Of a DNA stretch of 64,000 nucleotides, positions 8,092 through 17,036 are shown one piece after another. Location of the stretch: positions 124,001-188,000 of the forward strand of contig JAJFKC010000039.1 of assembly GCA_021773435.1 (NCBI GenBank), read 5' to 3'. The notes under the pieces were generated by a model. The model had not been told where the DNA came from. It did no database searches and saw only the letters and a program-made list of their open reading frames with translations. The DNA comes from Porticoccaceae bacterium (GTDB taxonomy: Bacteria; Pseudomonadota; Gammaproteobacteria; Pseudomonadales; Porticoccaceae). A program made the translations under genes and the position numbers. Each line of letters starts with the position of its first letter. Within the stretch, counting starts at the first letter, position 1.

Positions 8092-9744
8092 GTGCCGCAA
8101 GATAAATCACAAAGCAAATCCAACGGAAAACCTAAAGCTGGATCAAAACCTAATTTGGCAGAGAAGAAAAGCTCCAGCGTTTACGAGCAAATGGGCCAAA
8201 CCAGGGGTTTGACCATGACGGAGGCGCTGCAACCGTTTCTGGATAAGAAACTTGCGCTACAAAACCTCGACTACTCAAAACGCCACGCCAAGGGCTTATT
8301 GTCCGCTGCCGAACGTGTCGAGCTATTGTTTGATAAAGGATCCTTTACAGAAATTGCGCCCCTGGCTCGGGAGTCTGACCTGGCAGCGGCTACCAAACCC
8401 GGTGAAACGCCCCGCGATGGCATAGTTGTGGGCTACGGCAAGGTCAACGGTCGCATGGTCGGTGTTGCCGCCTACGACATTCAATATCGGGCGGGTTCAA
8501 TGGGCAAAACCTGTGAATGGAAATTCACCCGGCTCAAACGTTTGATTCAGGAACAGGGTTTCCCCCTGGTGGTGCTCAGTGAAGGCACCGGCGCACGGCT
8601 CGAAGAAGAAGTCAGCAGCCAGGGCGCTTACGACAACCCCCAGTTTACCAACCTGGTGGCACTGAGTGGTTATGTGCCCATTGTCGTGGCAGTCATGGGC
8701 ATTTGCGTCGGTGGCCACGCCAATATCACTGCCATTGGTGATTTCGTACCCATGACCAAAAACTCCTCCATGATGCTGGCCGGGCCGCCCTTACTGCGCA
8801 GCAAAATGGGTATTGAAACAACACTGGAAGAGTTAGGTGGCGCCCGCAAACATGTCGAACAAAGTGGTATGGCTGACCTGCTGGTCGCCGATGACTGGGA
8901 ATGTATTGAACAGATTAAAATCTTCCTCAGTTATCTGCCTGATAACTGCCAGGATAAGCCGCCGTTAAGAAAGACTCGCGATAATCCTCAGCGCCGTTGT
9001 GATGCCTTGATGGATTTAGTGCCTGCCGATTTACGCTTTGCCTATGACATTAAAAAGGTCGTTACCAGCATTATTGACGACGGCGAACATTTTGAAATGC
9101 AACCCGCTTTTGCTCAAAACGTGGTCACTACGCTGGCCCATATGGATGGTCGCGCGGTCGGGATTATCGCCAATCAACCGGCCTATATGTCTGGCACACT
9201 AGATGTGAAGGCCTGCCAGAAAATCAGCCGCTTTATTAATTTTTGTGACTGCTTCGGTATTGCCCTGATATTTTTGCAGGATATTCCCGGCTTCTATCCG
9301 GGACCGCAGTCGGAAGAAGATGGCATTATCCGCTGGTCAACACGCTTGCTTTATGAAATTGGCCACACCACTGTACCCCGATTTACGGTGATGCTCAGAA
9401 AAGCCTTTGGCCTGGCACACTACGGCATGAACAGCCTGGGCATGGAACCTAACCTGTTAGTTGCCTGGCCGCTGGCCTCATTTAGCGCCATCTCACCCGA
9501 CGATGCGGTGCAGATTATGTTTGGCAAACAGCTTGCCGCCGCAGAGGATGGCAAGCAACAAAAGCAGGATCTAATCGCCGAGTTCGAAGCCAAAACCACC
9601 ATTATGCCCGCAGCCGAAGCAGCTCTGGTTGATGATGTGATCGACCCTCGCGACACCCGAATCATATTGATTAAGGCCCTGAATATGGCGAAAAACAGAC
9701 GTCGGGGTCATACCTTTAAGCGACGCGGCATCACCCCGATTTAA
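8092..9744 (+). CDS. acyl-CoA carboxylase, carboxyltransferase (beta) subunit
   Basis: This protein carries both halves of a biotin-dependent carboxyltransferase (PF01039), as in propionyl-, methylcrotonyl- and geranyl-CoA carboxylase beta subunits. The N-half has LSEGTGARLEEE and ICVGGHANITAIGDF. The C-half has IPGFYPGPQSEEDG and a long helical end. It transfers carboxyl from biotin to an acyl-CoA. No biotin carboxylase or biotin carrier gene lies nearby, so the alpha subunit must be encoded elsewhere. GTG at 8092 gives 550 residues with a low-complexity Lys/Ser lead. ATG at 8215, with AGGGG eight bases upstream, would give 509 residues and may be the real start. A strong terminator follows. 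Confidence 0.88.
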   Translation: MPQDKSQSKSNGKPKAGSKPNLAEKKSSSVYEQMGQTRGLTMTEALQPFLDKKLALQNLDYSKRHAKGLLSAAERVELLFDKGSFTEIAPLARESDLAAATKPGETPRDGIVVGYGKVNGRMVGVAAYDIQYRAGSMGKTCEWKFTRLKRLIQEQGFPLVVLSEGTGARLEEEVSSQGAYDNPQFTNLVALSGYVPIVVAVMGICVGGHANITAIGDFVPMTKNSSMMLAGPPLLRSKMGIETTLEELGGARKHVEQSGMADLLVADDWECIEQIKIFLSYLPDNCQDKPPLRKTRDNPQRRCDALMDLVPADLRFAYDIKKVVTSIIDDGEHFEMQPAFAQNVVTTLAHMDGRAVGIIANQPAYMSGTLDVKACQKISRFINFCDCFGIALIFLQDIPGFYPGPQSEEDGIIRWSTRLLYEIGHTTVPRFTVMLRKAFGLAHYGMNSLGMEPNLLVAWPLASFSAISPDDAVQIMFGKQLAAAEDGKQQKQDLIAEFEAKTTIMPAAEAALVDDVIDPRDTRIILIKALNMAKNRRRGHTFKRRGITPI

Positions 9745-9765
9745 ATAACTCTTTTCTCTCTACAT

Positions 9766-9797
9766 AAAAAAACCGCAGTCTGGACTGCGGTTTTTTT
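9766..9797. terminator. bidirectional rho-independent terminator
   Basis: A perfect 10 bp stem (9771-9780 with 9783-9792, a TG loop at the crest) is flanked by an A-run before and a T-run after. It therefore works in both directions. It lies between the convergent acyl-CoA carboxylase gene and the cytochrome c5-like gene. Confidence 0.93.
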
Positions 9798-9815
9798 ATG
9801 GTCTTTTAGCCAACG

Positions 9816-10262
9816 CTATTTGCTGCCTTCCACCATGAAATCAACCGTTGCTTTCAACTCATCATCCGAGCAATCAAAGCACAGGCCTTTAGGGGGCATA
9901 CCATTAAAGCCACTAATCGCACTTGTATAGAGTACGTCCATACCTTTGCCAAGACGGTCCGCCCAATCACTTACGGAACCTAAAACAGGTGCGCCTGCTG
10001 CACCAGAAGCATGACAGGTGACACATTTACTCTTGTATATATCTTCACCGCTTTGGCTACCACCGCTGCTTGCCGCAGGTACCGGAGCAACTTCGCTAGC
10101 CAATGCCACTTCACCCGCCGGAGCGAGACGCTCGGCCATTGCTGCTTTCTGCTCCGTGCTCAAGCTTACTTCTTCTTGCTCAGCGCTACAGGCGGCTAAC
10201 GTCAGCACCAGGGCGATCACTGCAATAAAAGTCGCTGGTGCATTCAATTTCGCTTGTTTCAT
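9816..10262 (-). CDS. cytochrome c5-like lipoprotein
   Basis: This is a single-haem c-type cytochrome of the c5 type, anchored as a lipoprotein. The preferred start ATG 10262 has GGAG seven bases upstream. The product begins MKQAKLNAPATF, runs through a hydrophobic signal segment and reaches a LAAC lipobox near residue 25. A flexible Ala-, Pro- and Ser-rich linker precedes the haem domain, with CVTCH as the haem site and the Met of NGMPPKG as axial ligand. The CFDC pair near the end matches the extra disulfide seen in some c5 proteins. It should carry electrons in the periplasm toward terminal oxidases. It is monocistronic and faces the terminator at 9766-9797. Confidence 0.87.
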   Translation of the reverse strand: MKQAKLNAPATFIAVIALVLTLAACSAEQEEVSLSTEQKAAMAERLAPAGEVALASEVAPVPAASSGGSQSGEDIYKSKCVTCHASGAAGAPVLGSVSDWADRLGKGMDVLYTSAISGFNGMPPKGLCFDCSDDELKATVDFMVEGSK

Positions 10263-10372
10263 CATCAGACTCCGTCGTTCACAATAACTGGCTAAAAAAT
10301 CAGCGCGCATTATAGCGCTATTGCCACCATTGTTGACCAAGCAAAAGGCAAAATTAATCAAGGTGCGAATCG

Positions 10373-10939
10373 GTGACAGACAAGATATTTATTAGCGCAA
10401 ACCAGTTGCTGGAAGACTCTTTTGCACTGGGCAAAAAAATACTCCAAAAGGATTTCGTACCTGATCTGATTATTGGGATCTGGCGGGGTGGCGCGCCGGT
10501 TGCTATTGCCGTCCATGAGTTATTGGCCTACGCAGGCTTAGATATTGATCACATCCCCGTACGCACATCACTTTACACCGGCCTGGATGAACGCGCAAAT
10601 TCGGTGACCATTACCGGGCTGGATTACGTCACCAAAGGTAATCCGCGATTTTCCCGGCTGCTGCTAGTTGATGACGTGTTCGATAGCGGCACTACCATGA
10701 CGGCTATCGTCGATACCTTAACAAGCCAACTGACGGACAATACCGATCTGGATATTCGCACCGCCACCGTCTGGTACAAGCCTGAGCGCAACAAGAGTCA
10801 GTTAACGCCGGACTACTTTGTCCACACCACCGATAGCTGGCTGGTCTTTCCCCACGAGCTGTGCGGCATCGATAAAGCAGAATTGCTTGCAAACAAACCA
10901 GGCATCACAGATGTCATAGAGCAAGTCCCGGGGAGTTAG
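10373..10939 (+). CDS. phosphoribosyltransferase family protein
   Basis: This is a type I PRTase fold protein of 188 residues. The PRPP-binding signature LLLVDDVFDSGTTM lies near residue 100, and the IGIWRGGAPVA loop near residue 35 matches the pyrophosphate loop of hypoxanthine/xanthine-type enzymes. The C-terminal part includes WLVFPHEL, a purine-hood-like element. The base specificity (hypoxanthine, guanine or xanthine) cannot be set by eye. The start is GTG at 10373, preceded by AAGGTG. It diverges from the cytochrome gene and overlaps the stop codon of the convergent AI-2E transporter gene by 4 bp. Confidence 0.85.
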   Translation: MTDKIFISANQLLEDSFALGKKILQKDFVPDLIIGIWRGGAPVAIAVHELLAYAGLDIDHIPVRTSLYTGLDERANSVTITGLDYVTKGNPRFSRLLLVDDVFDSGTTMTAIVDTLTSQLTDNTDLDIRTATVWYKPERNKSQLTPDYFVHTTDSWLVFPHELCGIDKAELLANKPGITDVIEQVPGS

Positions 10940-12033
10940 TTATCACTTTGCACAATGACCGATTCGTCCGATACCTGTGCTTCGACCACCTTACCCTCGA
11001 CCACACTTTCTTCAACCTGACCGGCACCGAGCATGATCCCAATCCAACGGGTATCGGGATCTCGCTCCAGACCAATTTTCACAAGAATGGTCAGCGGAAT
11101 AGATAACAACATACCCACCGGGCCCAACACCCAACCCCAAAATACCAGGGAAAGGAATACCACCAACGGTGAAAGATTCAGTCCTTTGCCCATCCAGCGT
11201 GGCTCTAGAACATTGCCGATTAATAAATTAATGGCCACATAACCGAGTGCAATCATTGACACCATAAAGGGCGAAATCTGCAATAAAGCCAGCAACAACG
11301 CGGGTACCGCGGCAATAATCGAGCCTATGGTCGGCACGAAATTCAGCATGAAAGCGAGCAGCCCCCACATCACCGGATAATCGACACCCATTGCCCATAG
11401 CATCACCGTCACCAATACGCCGGTTAAGGCACTCAACAATGTTTTGATGCCTAAATATCGATTCACACTATGGGTAAATTCATTCAGAGCGACGATTGAT
11501 TCGGGTGCGCCACCTCTGGCCTGAGCGAGTTTTTGACCAAAACCTACTTCTTCGGCCAGAATAAAAATCACCGTTAGTAGTATTAGAAATGCATTGGTCA
11601 TAACGTTGCCAAATGATGCCAGCGTATTACCGGCCATTTGCATCACCACACTGGGATTAATTGTCTGGGTCCACAGCTCGCTATCGACGACCAAACCTTT
11701 ACCCGCCAACCAGCTAAACAGGATCTCGCTCATACTTTGTAAACGAGCCTGATATTCTGGCAGATCACCGCGAAAATCTCGGATCGACGCGCCGACAATC
11801 GCACCGATCATGGTACCCATGGCCATCACAAACAGGACAATCAAAATAATGGCCGCGGCACTAGGCACATTGAGCGACTTTAACCAATGCAATAGTGGAG
11901 AAAAAATCAACGCGATAAATACAGACAATAAAAACGGTACCAGCAACGCTTCAGCAGCTTTCATGCCCGCCACAACCACCACAAAAGCCGCCGCCACCAA
12001 AATAAAGCGCACCACCGATGAGAGCTTATTCAT
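10936..12033 (-). CDS. AI-2E family transporter (PerM-like)
   Basis: This is a 365-residue polytopic inner-membrane protein of the AI-2E transporter/PerM family (PF01594). Hydrophobic segments lie near residues 7-45 and 60-85, followed by a soluble stretch (90-140) and a C-terminal membrane cluster (145-330). The GLLAFMLNFVPTIGSIIAAVP segment is the family hallmark. Members export AI-2 or act as Na+/H+ antiporters; the substrate here is unknown. Its start codon lies in the first unit of a degenerate 16 bp tandem array (12030-12157), so the array occupies its 5' untranslated region. Confidence 0.87.
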   Translation of the reverse strand: MNKLSSVVRFILVAAAFVVVVAGMKAAEALLVPFLLSVFIALIFSPLLHWLKSLNVPSAAAIILIVLFVMAMGTMIGAIVGASIRDFRGDLPEYQARLQSMSEILFSWLAGKGLVVDSELWTQTINPSVVMQMAGNTLASFGNVMTNAFLILLTVIFILAEEVGFGQKLAQARGGAPESIVALNEFTHSVNRYLGIKTLLSALTGVLVTVMLWAMGVDYPVMWGLLAFMLNFVPTIGSIIAAVPALLLALLQISPFMVSMIALGYVAINLLIGNVLEPRWMGKGLNLSPLVVFLSLVFWGWVLGPVGMLLSIPLTILVKIGLERDPDTRWIGIMLGAGQVEESVVEGKVVEAQVSDESVIVQSDN

Positions 12034-12157
12034 TGTTGCTTCCGTTGCTTAATGACGCCTTTCATGGCTAACTCCCGTCATTAATAGCTCCTTTCATTAG
12101 CAGCTCGCCTCATTACTCATTCCCTTCATTAGCAAGTCCGTTACTATTTACAGCTCT
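12030..12157. repeat. degenerate tandem repeat, 16 bp unit, seven to eight copies
   Basis: Units begin at 12030, 12046, 12062, 12078, 12094, 12110, 12126 and weakly 12142. Their consensus is close to TCATTAGCAGCTCCCT. Copies starting at 12078, 12094 and 12126 are the most alike. The array covers the start codon and 5' leader of the AI-2E transporter gene and nearly fills the gap to the next gene. Confidence 0.75.
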
Positions 12158-12202
12158 TTTTAGTGGACAGTGGGCTTTTGTGACCTTCCGACCACTGTGA
12201 TT

Positions 12203-12553
12203 TTAGCGATTGTTATTTTCTTTTGCGTCGTTTTTTAATTCTCTGAGTAACACTTCCAACTTGGCAAGCCCCCTATTGGTAAATAATTTACCATCGGGAA
12301 GACCGATAAATTCGGTCTCGGCGAGTTGCGCGCATCGTTTTTGCAGGTCACGCAATTCGCTATTGTGCCGTAGGGGGACGCCGACAAACACATGCCAGTC
12401 GTTTTCTGTCGCCTGTCCGGACAACACCAGCTCTAACAGAGCAATAACATTTTCTCGGTCGATACGATAGACCGGCGTGCCGACTTTGACAAACACCCAC
12501 ATCGCCACTACGACTACGCAGAGGGTTAGCAAAAGCGTCACCAAATAACTCAT
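12203..12553 (-). CDS. membrane-anchored conserved hypothetical protein
   Basis: This is a protein of about 116 residues that I do not recognise by name. It has one N-terminal membrane helix (about residues 3-24). A soluble domain follows, with RIDRENVIALLELVLSG, a W-H-V-F-V segment and a helical, basic C-terminus. The start at ATG 12553 overlaps the TauE-family stop codon as ATGA, so it is translationally coupled to that permease. An ATG two codons earlier (12559) is also possible. The small single-pass plus soluble layout suggests an accessory protein. No function can be assigned from sequence. Confidence 0.7.
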   Translation of the reverse strand: MSYLVTLLLTLCVVVVAMWVFVKVGTPVYRIDRENVIALLELVLSGQATENDWHVFVGVPLRHNSELRDLQKRCAQLAETEFIGLPDGKLFTNRGLAKLEVLLRELKNDAKENNNR

Positions 12554-13332
12554 GGCCATATCAGCAGTTTAATCGCCATTGCCAACGTCACTCCGATAAT
12601 CACCGGTTGCACGAATTGCGTTCCGCGACTCATCACCGCATTGGAACCGATGCGAGCACCCAACATTTGCGCCACCGACATCGATATCGCCAAATCCCAC
12701 AACACCTGACCCGCAATAATAAACAATACGGCAGACGCACTATTAATAGTTAATACCATCATTTTAGTTTGAGCTGTCGCGCTGGGTAGACTGTAGCCGC
12801 ATAACCAGACGAATAAGAACGGGAAAACCGAACCCATACCCGGGCCAAAAAAACCGCCATAAAAACCCATCGGCAAAGCCACCAGAAATGCAAAACGCGT
12901 ATGCGATACCCGCGGATCACTGGCATGGTCGGCCATACGTGGTGAGAAAATAAAGTACACGGCAATGACGATAAGCATCGCGGGAATCAGCCGAATCAGC
13001 ACATCGTTACCAATCTGCTGTACCACTAGGGTCCCCAGTAGTGATCCCGTCATTGCTAGAACAATGGCAGGCAATAAGTCTCGAAGGAAAAGATGGCCTT
13101 TACGAAAAAAATTCCATGTCGACGACAAGGTGCCTAGCGCACTTTGAACTTTGTTAGTCGCCAATGCCTGAACCGGTGGCAGACCAGCCCAAAGCAGCAG
13201 CGGTAAGGTCAACATGCCACCTGAACCCGCAATGGATGAAATATACCCGGCCGCGAAAGCGACCATGGTTAGTATTATAGTGAGTTCGATGGAAAGGCTA
13301 ACGATGCAACTCCATGCGTAACAAATCGCCAT
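12550..13332 (-). CDS. TauE/SafE family permease (sulfite/anion exporter family)
   Basis: This is a polytopic membrane protein of about 260 residues in the TauE/SafE family (PF01925). The family signature is a duplicated motif: SSIAGSGGMLTLPLLL near residue 32 and GFYGGFFGPGMGS near residue 160, each followed by a T-N-K-V or T-Q-T-K-M helix start. Family members export sulfite, sulfoacetate or related anions. No sulfur metabolism gene is adjacent to narrow this. The first dozen residues before the first membrane helix look non-native, so the true start may lie somewhat downstream. It is first of a two-gene operon with the small membrane protein at 12203. Confidence 0.86.
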   Translation of the reverse strand: MAICYAWSCIVSLSIELTIILTMVAFAAGYISSIAGSGGMLTLPLLLWAGLPPVQALATNKVQSALGTLSSTWNFFRKGHLFLRDLLPAIVLAMTGSLLGTLVVQQIGNDVLIRLIPAMLIVIAVYFIFSPRMADHASDPRVSHTRFAFLVALPMGFYGGFFGPGMGSVFPFLFVWLCGYSLPSATAQTKMMVLTINSASAVLFIIAGQVLWDLAISMSVAQMLGARIGSNAVMSRGTQFVQPVIIGVTLAMAIKLLIWP

Positions 13333-13510
13333 TTTATCATCAAGACTTTATGCCGTATGGGCTTAACTTAATCGGCAAAGACCTCACCAAAGCAAGTGCA
13401 GTAAAACGCACAAAGTTGACGGCGCCATGCTAAATTAGCGCCGCTCTGCACAATCATCCCAGGGGGTTGTTACACCAGAGTCTCACCCCAAAAGTTACGG
13501 ACGCTTAGTA

Positions 13511-16500
13511 ATGGATCAGACCGACACATCAGCCAGAAATGGGCGGCAGCCGAAACCAGCTACTGGGTCGCGTTCTCCGCGTGATGCCTGGCTAAACCCT
13601 CGAGGCATGCGCTTCTGGGCATTGACCGTAATACTGCTATACACCCTGGTCGGATTTTTTCTTGTTCCCCATCTATTAAAGAATGGCGTGATCAGCTTTA
13701 TAGAAAATGACCTGGGGCGCAACACTCATATTGAAAAGGTTGAATTTAACCCTTACGTGCTAAGCCTCAGAGTGCTTGGCTTTGAGCTTATTGATACCGA
13801 TCAGGTCAGGTTAGCGGCATTCGATCAGCTCTTTGTAAATTTCCAGCTTTCAAGCCTGGTTAATTGGGCCTGGACCTTCGACGAAATTAACTTGCGTGGT
13901 TCCTATTTCTATTTTGAGCGATTTACTGTAGACAACACGCGTCTTAGTCGGCTAGTCGAAGATGCGACAGCCGGACAAACCGGAAAGCAGGAAATAGCAG
14001 AGGAGCCGCAGCAACGCAGCCTACCGCGCCTGTTGATTAACCAGCTGATCTTGAGTGGTGGCCGGGGGGACATTAGAGACAATGTGCCGAAAAATCCCGT
14101 CGAAATGCACGTGGGGCCCATCGATATTGGCATTGAGCAGTTAAATACTTTGCCGGATCGCTTCGGCCAGCAAAACGTCACGATTAAATTGCCTGGCAAT
14201 GCCGCTTTACATTGGGAGGGCAACCTGGGCCTGGCGCCACTGCAATCAGAAGGCAAAGTAAGTCTGGAATACGCGCCGCTCGATAATATTATTGCCTACC
14301 TGGAAGCCCTGTTACCGCTGGAAACCGTACAAGCGCTACTTTCCAGCCACTTTAACTATAAAATACATTTAGACGATGACGGTATATTTAATGCCGAAAT
14401 CACTGAACTGGCCATTGATATCGATAACCTTGCGCTGAGGGGATTAACTCCCACTGCCGACTTCCTGTCAATTCCAAACATTGCACTGAAGGGCGGAACA
14501 ATCCGGTACCCCCAACAATCGGCGCAATTCAATCGTCTGCATATCGAAGCGCCAACCATCTCTTCCTGGCTAAATAAAGATGGCAGTCTAAACCTTGCTG
14601 CGCTCGCTCCGGCCGGGCCCAACGAATCTGAATCGGCATCCTCAGCTGAACTAATGCTGGTCGGTGAACAAATTGAAGAATCCAGCAAACCCTGGCAGTT
14701 GGGAGTTGACCTCATTTCAATTGCCAACGGTCGCGTCGGTTTTTCTGACAATCGTATCGACCCTGCCCCGCAAATTTATATTGATAATATCGCCTTAACA
14801 CTGGGTGATTTCAGCACTCTGGAAGCGACGCAGTTGCCCGTCAATGTTAGCGGGAAATTCCGTGCTGGTGGTGAGCTTAGCGTTGATGGCACACTCAAAC
14901 TAAAGCCTGGGTTCTCCCTGAATCTGAAGACAAAGACCAGAGAAATCCCCTTATCCATTGCCCAATCGTACGCTCAACAGAACATCGACATATTGATCGA
15001 GGAAGGCGTGCTCAACAGCGATTTGAATATCACCATCCCCGGCGGGCAGAAGCCAATCATCGCGGGATCAGTCGAGATTCCCCATCTTAAGATTACAAAC
15101 ACAGATGGAAAAGATCCCTTAATCGCCTGGCAAGAACTGGAGCTGAAACGGTTCGAGCTGGATCTGAACGCCAATAGGCTGGACATTTCAGTACTTGATT
15201 TCGAACAACTCTATGCTCGCTTTGCCGTTCATAAAGATCTATCGACCAATATTTCAGACTTGTTAGTTGATACAAATAGCGGGGCCACCGCCAAAGCAAA
15301 CGGGATCGGCGATAAAACCTCTGCGCCTATGCAATCTGCACCTCTGGAAATTGTTATCGGCGGGATACGCGTTAAAGATGCGTCACTAGATTTTTCTGAT
15401 ATGTCCCTGCCGCTGCCTTTCGCTGCCCATGTAGACAAGCTTGACGGAACCATTGGGGGCTTCGCAACCAACAGCAGCGAATCTGCAAAGATTAAACTCG
15501 AAGGCCAGGTCAACGAATTTGGCCTGGCTCGCATAGGGGGAAATATGAACCTGCTCGACCCGCTAATGCATACCGATGTCGCTTTAGAGTTTGTCAATCT
15601 GGATACGGCTCGTATGTCGCCCTATAGCGGCCAATTCGCTGGCCGTAAAATCAGTGGTGGCAAATTAACGCTGAGCCTCAATTACGCCATCGAAAATGGC
15701 ATCATGGACGGCAAAAATGACATCGTGCTAAGTGACTTCCAACTGGGCGACAAAATCGACAGCCCGAACGCAACAAGTCTGCCCCTCGATCTTGCCATCG
15801 CCTTACTCAAGGACCCTGATGGCGTGATCGGTGCAAAGCTACCCGTTACCGGTGATGTCAACGATCCGCAATTTGCGCTCGGCAGTGTTATTTGGGATGC
15901 CTTTGTCGGCCTAATTACAGATGCCGTCACTGCCCCCTTCCGCTTTCTGGGTAACATGCTCGGCATAGATTCGGAAGAACTTGGGCAACTGCAGTTCCTG
16001 GCCGGCCGGACAGACCTGACACCCCCAGAACTAGAGAAAATTGCTCACTTAGAAAATGCCATGACACAACGTCCAGAACTCGGTGTAGAAATCAGCGGCA
16101 CCTTTGACCCGGATATTGATATCCCCGCACTCCAGTTTATAACGTTGCAAAACACTGTGATCGAACGGCTCGGGGAAAATTTAAACATGGCTAACAACGA
16201 CACCATGCTGGGCAATGATGTTCGCAAAACACTCGAAAACCTGTTCCGAGAAAGGCTCCCTGAAAGATCCGTTAAAAGCCTCAAAGCAACGCATAAAGTG
16301 CCACCAATAGACGACCCCAACGGCAAACCAGTACTGGATGAACTCACATACACTGCTGATTTAAGGGATCGTTTACTGGCGACCGAGCCGGTTAGCAAAC
16401 AAATGCTCACAGAGCTGGCTAAAACAAGAGCTGAGGCCATCAGGACAGCATTTTTGGAGAGCGGCAATTTTGATGAAACCCGTTTAACCATTATCGATCC

Positions 16501-16564
16501 GAAGCAAGTCAAATCTGAAGACGGAGAATGGATCACCGTCGAACTCGCAGTTAACACTCATTAA
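13511..16564 (+). CDS. DUF748 domain-containing AsmA-like protein
   Basis: This is a large protein of 1017 residues with one N-terminal membrane helix (about 33-55) and a long periplasmic body of repeated beta-rich blocks, as in the DUF748/AsmA superfamily. That superfamily is linked to lipid transport between membranes and envelope integrity. The signature opening (HIEKVEFNPYVLSLRVLGFEL) follows the membrane segment. Near residues 620-760 are the conserved segments around ISGGKLTLSLNY and LPLDLAIALLKDPDG, which mark the family. The C-terminal 250 residues are helical and charged. It appears monocistronic. A weak purine stretch precedes ATG 13511. Confidence 0.87.
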   Translation: MDQTDTSARNGRQPKPATGSRSPRDAWLNPRGMRFWALTVILLYTLVGFFLVPHLLKNGVISFIENDLGRNTHIEKVEFNPYVLSLRVLGFELIDTDQVRLAAFDQLFVNFQLSSLVNWAWTFDEINLRGSYFYFERFTVDNTRLSRLVEDATAGQTGKQEIAEEPQQRSLPRLLINQLILSGGRGDIRDNVPKNPVEMHVGPIDIGIEQLNTLPDRFGQQNVTIKLPGNAALHWEGNLGLAPLQSEGKVSLEYAPLDNIIAYLEALLPLETVQALLSSHFNYKIHLDDDGIFNAEITELAIDIDNLALRGLTPTADFLSIPNIALKGGTIRYPQQSAQFNRLHIEAPTISSWLNKDGSLNLAALAPAGPNESESASSAELMLVGEQIEESSKPWQLGVDLISIANGRVGFSDNRIDPAPQIYIDNIALTLGDFSTLEATQLPVNVSGKFRAGGELSVDGTLKLKPGFSLNLKTKTREIPLSIAQSYAQQNIDILIEEGVLNSDLNITIPGGQKPIIAGSVEIPHLKITNTDGKDPLIAWQELELKRFELDLNANRLDISVLDFEQLYARFAVHKDLSTNISDLLVDTNSGATAKANGIGDKTSAPMQSAPLEIVIGGIRVKDASLDFSDMSLPLPFAAHVDKLDGTIGGFATNSSESAKIKLEGQVNEFGLARIGGNMNLLDPLMHTDVALEFVNLDTARMSPYSGQFAGRKISGGKLTLSLNYAIENGIMDGKNDIVLSDFQLGDKIDSPNATSLPLDLAIALLKDPDGVIGAKLPVTGDVNDPQFALGSVIWDAFVGLITDAVTAPFRFLGNMLGIDSEELGQLQFLAGRTDLTPPELEKIAHLENAMTQRPELGVEISGTFDPDIDIPALQFITLQNTVIERLGENLNMANNDTMLGNDVRKTLENLFRERLPERSVKSLKATHKVPPIDDPNGKPVLDELTYTADLRDRLLATEPVSKQMLTELAKTRAEAIRTAFLESGNFDETRLTIIDPKQVKSEDGEWITVELAVNTH

Positions 16565-16663
16565 GCCGGTAAAGTTGATGTCCTGCTTGCCTGGTTCGCT
16601 GCTACCGTGCCTGGTCAGTAATACGGCCATGACTGGTATGTCTAAAGATCCCATGGACGATAA

Positions 16664-16954
16664 AACCGGGCCGCTGTTAAAGCGGGGGTTTGTCACCTTC
16701 ATCGTCGGTTTGTTGGCGTCAGAAGCACACCAGGGTTCCGGGATATTATCGAGGCCGGTGCGGGTTACAATTCGAAAACAAGAATTGTTGAAGGTGACGA
16801 CGTTTACTTCAATGCGGAATCACCGCCAACACCCGATGACTTGGCCAGCAGGTTTGACGATATTTGTGGCCTTAGCGAAGCACGGCCTCATCGCGACGCC
16901 TTTGGGTCGGTCGCCAAAGCCATGCGCAATGTGCTGCGAAGACTGAAGAAATAA
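16664..16954 (+). pseudogene. start-less coding remnant, unrecognised family
   Basis: This frame is open for 96 codons from just after TAA 16661-16663 to TAA 16952-16954. It reads like real protein: GFRDIIEAGAGYNSKTRIVE, later DDLASRFDDICGLSEARP, ending AMRNVLRRLKK. There is no usable start codon in its first two thirds. A longer frame at 16575-16946 overlaps it but has unprotein-like composition. I think this is the 3' end of a decayed or frame-shifted gene. I do not recognise the family. Confidence 0.4.
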
Positions 16955-16970
16955 CGGGCCAACATGCAAA

Positions 16971-16997
16971 TAAAAACCCCCGGCTTTTATTCCGAGG
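16971..16997 (-). terminator. rho-independent terminator downstream of the SnoaL-like gene
   Basis: On the minus strand, CCTCGG pairs with CCGGGG (one G-T pair) around an eight-base loop, followed by a G and a run of T. It lies 40 bases past the stop of the epoxide-hydrolase-like gene. Confidence 0.65.
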
Positions 16998-17036
16998 TCT
17001 CAAATTTCGCTATCGCCAGTAGTTAAACGCTAAAAA

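Noticed and set aside
16575-16946. Plus-strand open frame of 123 codons after DUF748
   Set aside because: Composition looks unlike protein after about residue 45, whereas the frame one base over (16664-16954) is protein-like. It may hold the former N-terminal part of the broken gene but is not itself a gene.
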